From: Euryodendron excelsum
Taxonomy: Eukaryota > Streptophyta > Magnoliopsida > Ericales > Pentaphylacaceae
Reading direction: 5' to 3'
DNA length: 64,000 nucleotides
Assembly (NCBI GenBank): GCA_033060915.1
Contig: CM065384.1
Location: 38,293,501 to 38,357,500 of the forward strand
The position numbers and the translations under genes were made by a program. Within the stretch, counting starts at the first letter, position 1; every line of letters starts with the position of its first letter. This document shows positions 12,377 to 23,964 of this stretch, in pieces. The notes beneath the pieces were generated by a model. It was given only the letters and a program-made list of their open reading frames with translations. It made no database searches and was not told the DNA's origin.

Positions 12377-13346
12377 TGTTAAAAATATTTTCAAAATATA
12401 TAATATATGTTTTGGAGTTTTTCAAAATGATTTTGATTAATTTTGAAGAAAGTCTTTATTGCCTTACTAAATGAATCCCACATAAAAAGTTTTGTAAGGC
12501 ATTTATAAATATCAACAACTTTCTATGTATTGCTTTAGAGCAATGATTTGATGTAGCACACAAGTATGAGCATATGTACCAAGCCACATGTGCACTACTC
12601 GCACGTCTCGCGTGTGAGTTGTGTGACGCAATATGGCTATTTAGTAGCGTATTTGGCACTTGGGCACGTGGCACGTGCACGTGTGGTGTGTGATTAAAAC
12701 CATTGAATTTTGTCAATCATGATAATTAACGATCGGATGGCTAATACGTAAGCAAAAATAATCGTATGGTGAGAATCACACTTAATCATAAAGGTGTGAT
12801 GAATGATCTGATCAAACAATGAATGGGTGCGATCTACACCGTTAAATTAGAAAAGGGCGATTCGACGGTTATGCTTAAATCTGCAAGTGACTGTTAGAAA
12901 TCAATTATTATTTGAATTCTAACAGTCATGTCTGGTCCAAAAAGAAACCAAAATATCTATAAAAACATAGCCGATTCGCAGACAATATGTATATATTTTT
13001 TCTTGTAACTTCTTTCTATATTAAAAGGCATTATAGTTCTTGATTTTTTTTAGTTTTTATTATTCATCATTTTTAAAGTCTGTTTCTACAAAAATAGACA
13101 TTCAAATTCTTAGTAGATATGATAATCAAAGGGTATTCGGATCTGATTTCGTGTGTGCAACACGCAGTCAAAATTACAAATTTTCTGAGCTCCATTGTAT
13201 TCTAGAGACGATTCGTCATTAACCCGGTGTACACCATATTCTAAGAATTGATGGGGGCGAATATTATTTTTAAAAAAACGATATTATTCGTGCCTTAAAT
13301 GCAATTATTCATCTTTTTCTTTCTTTTACAAATTTCTACTCTAACA
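12377..13346 (+). mobile_element. Solo LTR with perfect 5-bp target duplication
   Basis: Starts TGTTAAAAATATTTTC and ends CTCTAACA. It is flanked on both sides by TAGAA (12372-12376 and 13347-13351). Its first 30 and last 300 bases resemble the LTRs at 15420-15971 and 18575-19125, with shared blocks around GGTATTCGG, GGCGATTCGCCATTAACCC and TGGGGGCGAATAT. It is longer (970 versus 551 bp) and diverged. No internal region remains, so it is the product of LTR-LTR recombination. Confidence 0.88.
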
Positions 13347-15419
13347 TAGAAGTCCTTCCATCAAAAAATTGTTTGTTTGATGATATTTTCTAAATGGACT
13401 TATACCAGAAGTGCCTACTGTAGAAGCCCATTTGGCAGAAGCTGAAGAGAGTGACTTCTAAAACCACTTCTCGCGAAGTAAGATATGTCATTTAAATGAT
13501 AATTGTTAAATTCACGATTTTGTCCTCAAAATTTATTATATCTTGCCATTATTGACCCCACTGCTTACTATAATAACAAATCTAAAATTTACAAAGGAAC
13601 AAAGACCTAAGCAATCTTGTCATCATTCTCAAAGCTCATGCATACAAATCGTTATATGTATCATATGTGTTCTCCTGTGTGGATCGCTTGCTTTTCTTTC
13701 GTTTTTTTTTTTTGTTTGTTCCCCTCTCAAATACTAATTGGTATTGATATGGATTATTTGGGCAAATATGACTCGTTTGCTTCCTTTTTTTTTTTTTTTT
13801 CTTTTTTTGGCACTAAAATATTCTTAAATGGATGTTGCTGAGAATTCAGCTGAATGATCACTTTTTTTTTTCTGCTTTTTTACTAAAATATTCATAAATT
13901 GATGTACTTATGAATCAGTTGATCTGTTTGAATTGAATTCCAGTACTAATAAAATTGTATTTTATGATGAAACAAGAACAAATCAATTATTCACTAATGC
14001 TAGGCAAAATCTATGGTGAATTTAATGAAAGAATTATGTTGTAATAAACCTAATTGTTCAAAGATAATAACCTTGGTCTTACTTTATCTGCTTCACCAAA
14101 CGTTTCAACTGTTTGAAAAGGATTTTATAGAAAGAACTTTTTGAAAAATTTATTTTAACGGAGGACTTTGACTTGCAAAAGTTACGCCAAACGAACTCCA
14201 AATATGTATACCTTGATTGAGTTTATGCATACATGTAGCCCAAACAGATCATTTAATAGACAAATGAAAAACTTCTATGTATAGATAGTTTTGAATAATA
14301 TTAGCATACAAACGATTGTGTCAGTGTATAAACACAACTAATTTGTGTGACAGTTCTAGTGGGTTCAACTTGTGGTCTCGGACATAGGTTAAGATTAAGC
14401 TTAGAAAAATTAACTCATGTTCAAGAACCTACCTAATTTTACTCATTTAAACCTGTCCTAGTTTATTAATAAGTTTAATTAGATTGATTATGCAAGTTCA
14501 ATTATAAATGAGTTTAAATGAGTTAAACATAAGTAGGTCAAATAACCTGTGAAAAAAAGTTGTCACTCACAAAAAATGTTTTACTTTTTTTTTTTTTGTA
14601 TTTATTATTTAAACAAATCTATCTTCCTTCTCTTCCCCCTATGCCCACTACGAACACCACCCACCACCGACACCTCGGCCACCGCCAAGCACCACCACCC
14701 ACCACCGCTGCTCACCGCCACTGTCATGCACTGCCACCCACTCAACACTATCACTCATAGCCACTGCCGCTCCACTCATCGCTGCCCATCACCACCACGA
14801 TCGACCAGCAGCTACCACATTGAAATTTGGGTCGACTGCATCTATTGAGGTATTGCAGGAGTCCTGATACTTGGAGTCAAATACTTTACAATCTTATTTT
14901 TACAATACGTTGAGACAAAACTGACAAGTTGCATTGAAAAATCAATGGATGAGTGTTAATGATGAAAATATCACATCTGAAAGAGAGAACCGGAACGTTC
15001 TGCTACAATCATCTTGACATAAGTCACCAACTTATCATAGACCTCAAAATTTTTTGGTGCAACACTAATTGAACCAGAAAAAAAAAAAAATCAATTTAAT
15101 TATTATTTTATCTTTCTATTACGATCGTAGAATTAAATCGAGAATCGTAAAATTCAAAGAAAATGCCTGATTATTTTTATATAAATAATATTTATTAAAG
15201 GTAGATATAAAATGAGTCTAAATTACGTAAAAAAAATTAAAAATAATATAAATTATAAAAATCACATAAATTTAGATAATATATAAATAGACCAATTTGG
15301 GTTCATGAGCTTAAATAGGCTTATTAGTGACCTACTCATATTCAAGCTATTTGCTAATTGGGTTGAACTCATTTAAATCCGCCCAAACTTGTCCATTTGT
15401 CACTCCATTCATCTCACAC
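13347..15419. other. Intergenic, no gene recognised
   Basis: AT-rich, with poly-T runs at about 13700 and 13785-13800. A CCACC-rich stretch (14640-14815) can be read in several frames but has no recognisable protein. The flanks at about 14380-14550 and 15280-15410 share GAGTTTAAATGAGTT-type words in opposite orientation, so a decayed terminal-inverted-repeat element may lie between them. Confidence 0.45.
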
Positions 15420-15971
15420 TGTTGGAAATATTTTCAAAATATATATATTTTTTCAATTGGGTATTTTTAGTTAAAGCTTTTAAATGTTGGAGATGTGCAA
15501 TCTACACTATTAATGTGTAAATGTGAGATCGGATGGCCACATTTAAAATGATGGTTAGAATATTTGAATTCTAATGGACACACCTATTCTAAATAGGCAC
15601 CTTTATGTCTATATAATGGTAATCTTGTTAGACCATTAGAGGCGGTTATGATAGATGTTCCTATGCATCAATTCATCTCTGTTTTATTATTCATTGCTAG
15701 GATTTGTTTACTACAGAAACAGAATTTTAGATTCTTGACAGACTTGCAAAATTTGAAGGTATTCGGGTCTGACTTCGTTTGTGGAAAACGCAGTTAGATA
15801 ACAGATTATTTTGGGCTTTATTGTATCTTGGAGGCGATTCGCCATTAACCCAGTGCACACAAGATTTACTGAATTGGTGGGGGCGAATATCGTCTTAAGG
15901 AAAACGATATTGTATCATGCCTTGAAGCAACTGTTCATCATCTTCTTCTTCTACAGAAATTTACACCAACA
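15420..15971 (+). repeat. 5' LTR
   Basis: 552 bp, TG...CA ends. Contains GTCTATATAATGGTAATC (TATA-like) and the block GGAGGCGATTCGCCATTAACCC shared with the solo LTR at 12377-13346. Confidence 0.9.
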
Positions 15972-17339
15972 ATCTTAAGATGATATTTTACCATGGTTTC
16001 ATCTACAAGAATTATTTGAAGGTTTGATTAAACAAATATTTCAGAACAAGATTGAATGGGGAATACTCTTGATACTCTAGTGTGGAATTTGTCTGTAAAG
16101 CGGCAAAGATTTGGTCGATTGAAGTTATGGCATGAATCTGGTTTTGATTGGGTCTTCATTGAAAAGATGAGTAGTGCCGTTTTTTTATGCCAGTCGCCAA
16201 AGTCGTGTCTGTTTCACCAATGGCGCCTAACTTTGAATAAGCTCCAAAATTGGTATGGTCTTTTGTGGTCCCATTCTCTCCATCAATTTAAGCATGTTGA
16301 GCTACATGGCCATTACAGCAAAGCCATTAAAATGATGAAGAAGATTGAACGTGAAATATTCATGAAGATTCAATGTGATTTTTTTTTTTGTTTTCAAAGC
16401 AACCCAGGATTCTTGGTTTGTGTATAAAGTGTATTGCAGCGTAATTGGTTCTGATGGGTACTGTTCAAAGATGATGTAGAGGTTGTTCACGGCTATTGAC
16501 GGACATGGCTCCTACATAACCAGTGGGCTTACCTTCCTAAAGTTTGCCGGTTGACTGTGTCTACCGTCATAATGGTTACAAAGGTTTAAACATTACACAA
16601 CTTGTAAAGGGTAATGTTTACGTGCTTTTGTTAGCAATACTTATATCTACACCAATACACATCATCAGACACAACAATACATGGGCAATCATATGATGGT
16701 CAATAGAGCGCAAAAGTAGTTTTACTAAGCCGAAGGCTTAGCCATTGACCAAAACTCCGAAAATCAATTCAAATGGCATTAGCCAAGTTGCAATCAGACA
16801 TGGGTAAGAGGAGAATGGGGCCCATGTTTTTATTGGGAACCCGTGGCTCAAGTCTGCTTCGTGCTGTATAGAAAGCCAACACAGCACGTTAGTAGTCTGC
16901 AAGTTATTGACTGAACCAATGGGTTGCAAGTCGAGCCGACTTGTGTCCAAGCGAAGAGTCGCGGTACCGTGTTGCTATTACATTCAGGTTTGCAATTACT
17001 AGCCTATAAACTCATGCAAGTCCATATGTTCCTATGGGCCCTTGTAAGCACGTGCACGGGCTGTGGGCTTCGGTTTTTGATGTTTTTGTTTTTATCACTG
17101 CATTCGGAATTAAAATTTCTATTTGCTGTCACATGCTATTATTATGATATACCATGTTCTACTCTATTGAATATTTTCATTGCTGTTATATTTTTAGCGA
17201 GTTTCATTTTTAAATTTATTGGTACTGCATGTAAACTTATATTGATATTTGAGCATGGTATGAAATGGAATTTAGCATTATACGCATTTTTAGACATGGT
17301 GGAATGTTTCCCAATAATTTATAACATTGTATCCTAAAT

Positions 17340-17990
17340 TGGTAAAGCTATTGATCAATTAAAATATACTAGAGTAATTGGTCACTGCTGTGTGCTATGA
17401 TGTGTGTACAATCTGATATTGTTTGTGCGGTTGATAAACATAGTAAATTTATTTAGCGTTATTTATTGGAATATAGTAACTAGAATTTTAAAATATTCCA
17501 AAGGAACCATAGACTATTGTTTATGTTATAGTGGGTATCCTACAATTTTGAAGAGATACATTGATGCTAATTAGATAACTGACCAAAATGATCATACACC
17601 AAACAGCGAATGAATTTTTATTCTTGGTGAAGGAGTAATTTCCTAAGTTTCAAGAAATAAATTTTTATTACAAACTTTGCCATGGTGGCTGTGTTTGTAG
17701 GTTTGATTTTTTGTAACAAAAAGGTAAAGTGGCCTAGGAATTTGTTATAGCAAATTTTTATTTTGCTTGTATCTTTACATTGTGATAATGAGACTATATT
17801 ATTATAGGCTCATAGCCAAAATTTATATTGATAACTCTAGGCATGACCTAAGACTTGAGTATGTGAGACAACTGCTCACTAATAGAGTAATTAGTAATTA
17901 CTATTGGTTTTGTGGAATCGTGCCAAAACAAGGCACGTACATTCACTAACTCAAAATACTTGAAAGGAATTTGATAGAAAACATCAACGG
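17340..17990 (+). pseudogene. copia RNase H remnant, multiply frameshifted
   Basis: Three-frame reading gives QLKYTRVIG, then CVQSDIVCAVD (compare the copia CTRPDIVFAV motif), then RILKYSKGTIDYCLCYSGYP, RYIDAN, ITDQNDHTPNSE and IFILGEGVIS (17340-17650). Further on come SRHDLRLEYVRQLL and NINGDGFLPK (17835-18010). This is the order of the C-terminal RNase H of copia pol. Stops replace W in the DANW and SGW positions. RT and integrase were not found. Confidence 0.75.
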
Positions 17991-18574
17991 GGATGGTTTT
18001 TTGCCCAAATGAATAGTCACCACTAATGGAAATTCAACTCAATGCTTGAAACATCAAGGTTTGAGTTCAATAAGCCAAAGTACATTAGATGTAGTGACTG
18101 CAAGCACTATACACATTTTTCATCCCAAGGAAAAAGTACTTGATACCAATAATGTATAAAGGTAAGGCTAAGCAATATGCTCTTAATAGGCTTGTAACAG
18201 ATTATGTTGGAGTGTTAAAGTTACTAGAACACTTTAGATAAGTCTACCTATATAAGTGTCAAAGGCGGTGCCGCCTTCTATGATAACTTGGGCAGTCTCT
18301 AGAGCGCTCATGAAACAAGATATAGACACAAGGTCAATCCACGTGTCGACTTTCATGAATTTACCTAAAGAGAAGAAAACTTGTGTATGAGACATGTCTG
18401 GTTAACTATATAGGATCACTAGTTCAAAACTTGCCTACTATGCAATTCTTGTTAACTTTGATGTGTTTTCACTAAGTGAAGGTTTAAGTCCACAAGACAC
18501 CTTCATTTATGCATTAGTTTTCCTAGTCTCCTCAAAAAGTAATTTTTCAAATTATTTTGAAAATGATGGGGAAT

Positions 18575-19125
18575 TGTTGGAAATATTTTCAAAATATATA
18601 TATGTTTTCAATTGGGTATTTTTAGTTAAAGCTTTTAAATGTTGGAGAGGTGCAATCTACACCATTAATGTGTAAATGTGTGATCAGATGGCCACATTTA
18701 AAATGGTGGTTAGAATATTTAAATTCTAATGGACACACCTATTTCAAATAGACACCTTTGTATCTATATAATGATAATCTTATTAGACCATTAGAGGCAA
18801 TTATGATAGATGTTCCTATGCATCAATTCTCTCTGTTTTATTATTCATTGCTAGAATATATTTATTACAGAAACAGAATTCTAGAGTCTTGACAGACTTG
18901 CAAAATCTAAATGTATTCGGTTCTGACTTCATTTGTGCAAAACACAGTTAGATAACATATTATTCTGGGCTTCATTGTATCTTGGAGGCGATTCGCCATT
19001 AACCCGGTGTACACCAGATTCACTGAATTGGTGGGGCCAAATATCATCTTAAGAAAAATAATATTTTATCGTGCCTTGAAGCAACCGTTCATCATCTTCT
19101 TGTTCTAAAGAAATTTGCACCAACA
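18575..19125 (+). repeat. 3' LTR
   Basis: 551 bp partner of 15420-15971, followed by the target duplication CACAC. Confidence 0.9.
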
Positions 19126-19293
19126 CACACATCCCATTAGACTTGAGTCTTTTGACGTATTAATTGAGTTCTTAACATTTGGTATCAATTTGCCTCCCCA
19201 TTTGTTACTTAATAGAGACAAGGATTCAACATAGACTGGTAACAAATCCTCAAATTTGAAGAGAGCAACAGTATAACAAAACACAAAAAGTTA

Positions 19294-19665
19294 GGCTTCG
19301 TTTGGTTACGATTTTAGTTTTTGTTTTTTGTTTTTGTTTTTTAAAATTTGATGGAATTGCATTTAGCAGATTGATTCTAGAAACTATTTTTATTGAAACT
19401 GCGTTTGGTAAGCCAGTTTCGAAACTTGTTTTTGAAAAATTATTCAGAAAATACTTTGATTTTGGAAACTATTAAAAAAGTATTTTCTGAGTTTCCGGAA
19501 CCGTTTTCATACGAAAATGAAAACGATAGGAAAACAATGATATTTCGATGGTCCCATTTTTAAGTTTTTGAAAATAAGAAAAACGAACAGTTTCTAGACT
19601 TTTTGGTTCCATGAACACGAAAAACATAACAAAAACTGAAACCGAAACCGGTACCATACAAAGCC
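19294..19665. mobile_element. PIF/Harbinger (Tourist-like) MITE, TSD TTA
   Basis: The left end GGCTTCGTTTGGTTACG and the right end, read inversely, GGCTTTGTATGGTACCGG form imperfect terminal inverted repeats. TTA flanks both sides (19291-19293 and 19666-19668). The 372-bp interior is rich in GTTTTTG and GAAAACG with no coding capacity. Confidence 0.8.
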
Positions 19666-19668
19666 TTA

Positions 19669-21940
19669 ACTTCCTATCAGTGAGTTTAGATTGTTGATCT
19701 AACAGCAAATTTGTGTAAGACATGGAAATTTGAACATATATAATCTAACACATAAAATAACAACATACGAAAAACATATCATGCAATATTGAAAACAAAG
19801 ATATATGGTAAAAAATTATGGCAAGTGAGATTGAGAGGCAAGATGATGTTGTTGTCCAAACATTCCTATACTTCCTTACATGAAGTGCAATCGAACATTA
19901 ATGCCTTTACAATTCTACTCAATAGCCGAGCGTAACTACACTTACAGTTGGGGTTTAGCTGCATCCCTATAATTTAAAACCCTCCTTTAGTCTTTAATCA
20001 AATAAAATATTAAAATGTATGTGTAGTGGACTGTAAGAAATAATTAATTTGTTTTTTTTTATATTTTGTTGATCTTGAATAGAAGACGATTTTATTTTCC
20101 ATTTAAAAATTTATAGAAAATGTGTAAAGAAACTTAAAATATAATAATTATATCAAAAAATAAAAAACAAAAATTTTTGTTTTAAGTTTTGATACTTGAA
20201 ACGAAATTCTAGTTCCGCCCTTCTAAATTGCATATATAGCCATTGTCTTTAAGTGTTACATCAACTAAGAAATAATGAGTTGTTCTAGCCGAATTGCCCC
20301 TAAAATGTAGCATAAAATATGCAGGAAAGATATAAAGGCTGTTTTACCATAGGAAAGTCTCGTTGCGCTAACAAAAAAAAAAAAAAAAACTCTCATGTGT
20401 ATCTCTCTCTATATGCACATCATTGGGATGGACAACCAATAAAATGGGTAGCAAGAATAATTGAAAAGAAAAATATTATTTTTAAAAAAAATTTATACAA
20501 AAAATTTTATCAAAATAATATGACAGTGACATTTTTATAAATAAAAGTAATTATGATGAGTTATGTTTTAAGCGAACGACTCTTATTCAATCACATAATT
20601 TTCTTAATAAATTTTTAATTTGTATAATATTATTCAATAATAAGATGTAACAACCCAAAATAAATATGAATAATAAAATCTGTGACAGAAAATATAATTG
20701 AAAATTGAGAAAGTTATGAAACTCTTAAAATTATTGGACCACGTTCAGCCTTGGGGGCGCAACATATGGATGGTCTTCAATTATTTTTTTGAACTTTCTT
20801 GCTTTTTGAGTCCACGTGTAAGATTTTTTATTGGTTAGCTCTTCTACTTGTTGAAGGTAAGGGAAGTTTCGTATCCATGAGGGCGTGTTTCGTCCTAGTG
20901 GCCACAAGAAGACGCTGTTGGCACTCAATGCTTTTGGTCAAAATATGTGGATTGGCTTTTGTCGCAGATGATGTCATGGTCAAAACTAAGTTCTTCTACT
21001 ACTAATTTTTTGGTATTAAAAAACTGGATTGATGATTGGTTGGTGAAATATGACGAATGAAGCACAGCGGCTGTCCATGTGCGTTGCTGTAAAGTAATTG
21101 ATATCAAATAATAATAATAAAAAGATACATTTTTTTTTAATAACAATAGTAGATGAACTTAGTTTTGCATTATTGAATTTCGGACGTAAACTAAATTTTT
21201 ACCATTCCCTTGAAAATCTTGCATCCGAACAATTTGTTTGAATTTGACATGAGAGTTTTACACATTTTTTTATGGATTTCCTCTCTTACAAGTAATAGAG
21301 TTTTTTTTCTTCCTTCATGCTTTTAATGAGACTCCAGGATTCGTCCCTTGAGCATAAATTTGAAAAGGAGTTTCTAGTGTATAATTTTATATATATTTAT
21401 ACTTGTATTTATATAATATATGAAAAAGAAATAAAAATAGTAAAAAAATTAGTTTTAAGTATTCAAAAAATACTCTTGTTCTCTCTCCTCTTCGCTTAGT
21501 TCTATATTTTCTGGATTGAGGAGAGAATTTTTGGTTCATGGTTTTTACTGGTTGCAGATTTTAAAAAAGTCTTGGCTGGTGGGCATGGGCATTATGTCTT
21601 GAAAACAGATTTTTTTAGATGTTCATTACAAGTAAAAAAAGTAGGGCAGCCTTGGACTTGCCTCGTCTACGTCCAATTTTTAATTTTTCATCTTTGAATT
21701 TTTGGAGTGGCCTACATCAAATTTTAAAATTTCCATCTTTGAATACTGTGATTTGCCTACATCAGACTTTGAATATTCAACTTTTAACTATTTAATTTCC
21801 GTCAGAGCTAGATTTTTTCTACAACATGTCGTATCTATATGCTTAAGTATGCTCTAATTCGTCAAATATAGAGAGCTGAGAACTCGTGTGTGTAGTAGAA
21901 AATATGAGAGAAATGGAAGCTGGTGCGCGGCTGCTTTGAT
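19669..21940. other. Intergenic and distal upstream region of the P450 gene
   Basis: AT-rich. Short frames on both strands at 20730-21146 overlap each other and show no family resemblance. No transposon ends were identified. Confidence 0.5.
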
Positions 21941-21943
21941 GAG

Positions 21944-21953
21944 TATATAAATA
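21944..21953 (+). promoter_or_regulatory. TATA box of the P450 gene
   Basis: TATATAAATA lies about 200 bp before the chosen start codon, leaving a 5' untranslated leader of roughly 170 bases with CT- and GA-rich stretches. It is the best TATA match in the proximal region. Transcription start is inferred. Confidence 0.6.
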
Positions 21954-22150
21954 TATGCATCTCCTATAGTTTGATAAGAGATAGAAAGAGAAGGAAGAAG
22001 GAACTCTCAGGTTTGAAGAGAGCTCTTCTCCTCCCCTGTCCTTGTTGCAGAAAATTGCATATTTGTTATACTTGCTGATATTGTCTGTGTTCTTCTTCTT
22101 CAAATCATTTGGTTTCTAAAACAATCTACACTTTACCTAAGCAAGAAGAA

Positions 22151-23793
22151 ATGTTGTTATCCAATCCCTTCTTTTACTATCTTCTTCCCCTGTTTTTGTC
22201 CATAGTCTTTCTCTTCAAATGGCTGTCGACCACTCCAACAGCCCACAAAAACCTACCACCTTCCCCCCGAAAGCTCCCGATAATCGGAAACCTCCACCAG
22301 CTCGGCTTATTCCCTCATCGGACAATCGCATCACTGGCTCAAAAATACGGGCCACTCGTGCTGTTTCACTTAGGCAGCGTGCGAGTTCTGTTCGTCTCCT
22401 CTGCTGAAGCAGCACGCGATATCATGAAAACTCATGATGTTGTCTTCGCAAACAGACCAAAATTGAAGATTGCCAATAAGCTCATGTATAACGCGAAGGA
22501 CGTAGGTTTCGCTCCCTACGGCGAGTATTGGAGGCAGATGAAAAGCATGTGTGTGCTTCAGCTTCTGAGTAACAAGAGGGTCCAGTCGTTTCGTGCTGTG
22601 AGAGAAGAAGAAGTGGCCCTTATGATTGAGAAGATCAGTCAGGCTTGTTCCTCTTCGCCTTCAACGGTAAATCTGACTGCACTTTTTGTGAAACTTACAA
22701 ATAATGTAGTGTGTACGGTGGCCTTGGGGAGGACGTACGGCGACGGGGAACAGGCGTTGAAGTTTAAGAAGCTTATGGGGGAGCTTGTGGGGCTGTTGGG
22801 CGTTTTCGATGTGGGGGCCTACATTCCATGGCTTGCCTGGGTGAACAATTTTAATGGTTTGTATGCTCGAGTGGACAAACTTGCTAAGTCGATAGATGAG
22901 TTTTTGGAAGGTGTAGTCGAAGAGCATATGGATCTGCAGGCAAGGGAGAAAATTAGCGGCAGCCGACAAGACTTGGTGGATGTTTTGCTTGAAGTTCAAA
23001 GAGATAAAGCGGCTGGCTTTTCTATTGATAGAGAGAGCATCAAAGGCATCATCTTGGTAAGGCCTACTTGACTCCTCTCCCTTCCCTTTCTATTTTTTTT
23101 TTCCCCCTGCTCTTGTTTTGAAGATAAAAAAAGAAAGAAAGAAATGGCGCTGATCAATCCGCATCATGTTTGTATGCCTTGCAGGATATGTTTGCTGCTG
23201 GAACTGATACTACATTCACGGCTCTGGAGTGGACAATGACGGAGATCTTAAGACACCCGGAAGTCTTCAAGAAAATGCAGGAAGAAGTGCGAGGAGTAGC
23301 CAAAGGCAAGCAAGTTATTTCGGAGGATGATTTAGAGAGTTTGCGCTACCTAAAAGCAGTGATCAAAGAGTCTTTGCGCTTACATCCTCCTATCCCATTA
23401 CTGGTTCCTCGAGAATCAACCCAAGATGTCAAATTACTGGGATACGATATTCCAAAAGGCACACAAGTGATCACCAATACTTGGGCACTGGGAAGAGACC
23501 CATCGTTTTGGGAAGATCCCGAGGAGTACCGGCCAGAGAGGTTCTTGAATTCTTCCATAGACTTCAAAGGACATGACTTCTCGTACCTACCCTTTGGTGG
23601 TGGCCGGAGGGGTTGCCCCGGTATCACATTTGCCATGAAGGTTGATGAGCTTGCATTAGCAAACGTTGTGCTGAAGTTTGACTTGTCGTTGCCTAGCGGA
23701 GCAAACGATGTGGAGGTTTTAGCTGAAGCCAGTGGTTTGACTGTCCATAAGAAAAACCCTCTAATGGCTGTTGCAACTCCTGCCTCTTGCTAG
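22151..23793 (+). CDS. Cytochrome P450, CYP71 family (CYP71A-like), two exons
   Basis: A haem-thiolate monooxygenase, ER-anchored, using electrons from NADPH-P450 reductase. Substrate unknown; CYP71 members act on terpenoids, phenolics and other specialised metabolites. Join 22151-23056 and 23185-23793, 504 residues, the usual family length. The intron (128 bp, GT...AG) is phase 0, just before the I-helix, the conserved CYP71-clan position. I chose the ATG at 22151 because MLLSNPFFYYLLPLFLSIVF forms the membrane anchor; upstream in-frame codons have no ATG. Motifs: proline hinge PPSPRKLPIIGN; PYGEYWRQMK (helix C); I-helix AGTDTT; K-helix KESLR; PERF; haem loop PFGGGRRGCPG with the cysteine ligand. 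No stop or frameshift was seen, so it is likely functional. A related broken copy lies at 50.7-51.4 kb. Family call is firm; subfamily is tentative. Confidence 0.95.
23057..23184 (+). other. Intron of the P450 gene
   Basis: Starts GTAAGG, ends TGCCTTGCAG, with a T-rich tract near the middle. Removing it joins GIIL to DMFAAGTDTT in phase 0. Confidence 0.93.
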
Positions 23794-23843
23794 TGTCATG
23801 AAGTCTGAATAACGAGAGCTGCTATATGTCTATGTGGGTAAGA

Positions 23844-23964
23844 AATAAAAGGTAACTGAGTGCTTGGCCATACAAATATGAATTTACTTTTCCATTTGAG
23901 AGTCGTATTCGACTGCTGCTTCTAGTTCTAATTATGTTCCAGTAGTTGATGAACTATGAATAAA
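23844..23964 (+). terminator. Poly(A) signals of the P450 gene
   Basis: AATAAA occurs at 23844-23849 and again at 23959-23964, about 50 and 165 bases after the stop codon. Either could serve as near-upstream element. Confidence 0.55.

Larger units (their letters stand above)
15420..19125 (+). mobile_element. Full-length but decayed Ty1/copia element with target duplication CACAC
   Basis: Two LTRs, 15420-15971 and 18575-19125, both TGTTGGAAAT...CACCAACA. CACAC precedes (15415-15419) and follows (19126-19130). A purine-rich GATGGGGAAT precedes the right LTR. The 2.6 kb internal region is too short for a complete copia and keeps only recognisable RNase H remnants, so it was non-autonomous or is heavily deleted. 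The LTRs are roughly 90% alike by eye. Confidence 0.92.

Noticed and set aside
14549..14848. Histidine/proline-rich frames (14549-14848, 14560-14760)
   Set aside because: Translation of a CCACC-rich stretch, open in more than one frame; no start context or family.
16056..16427. Open frame of 123 residues (MGNTLDTLVWNLSV...) inside the copia element at 15420-19125
   Set aside because: No gag or other family features recognised; probably chance within decayed internal sequence.
22215..22999. Frames on both strands overlapping the P450 first exon (22215-22415, 22219-22407, 22661-22999)
   Set aside because: Shadows of the P450 coding frame.
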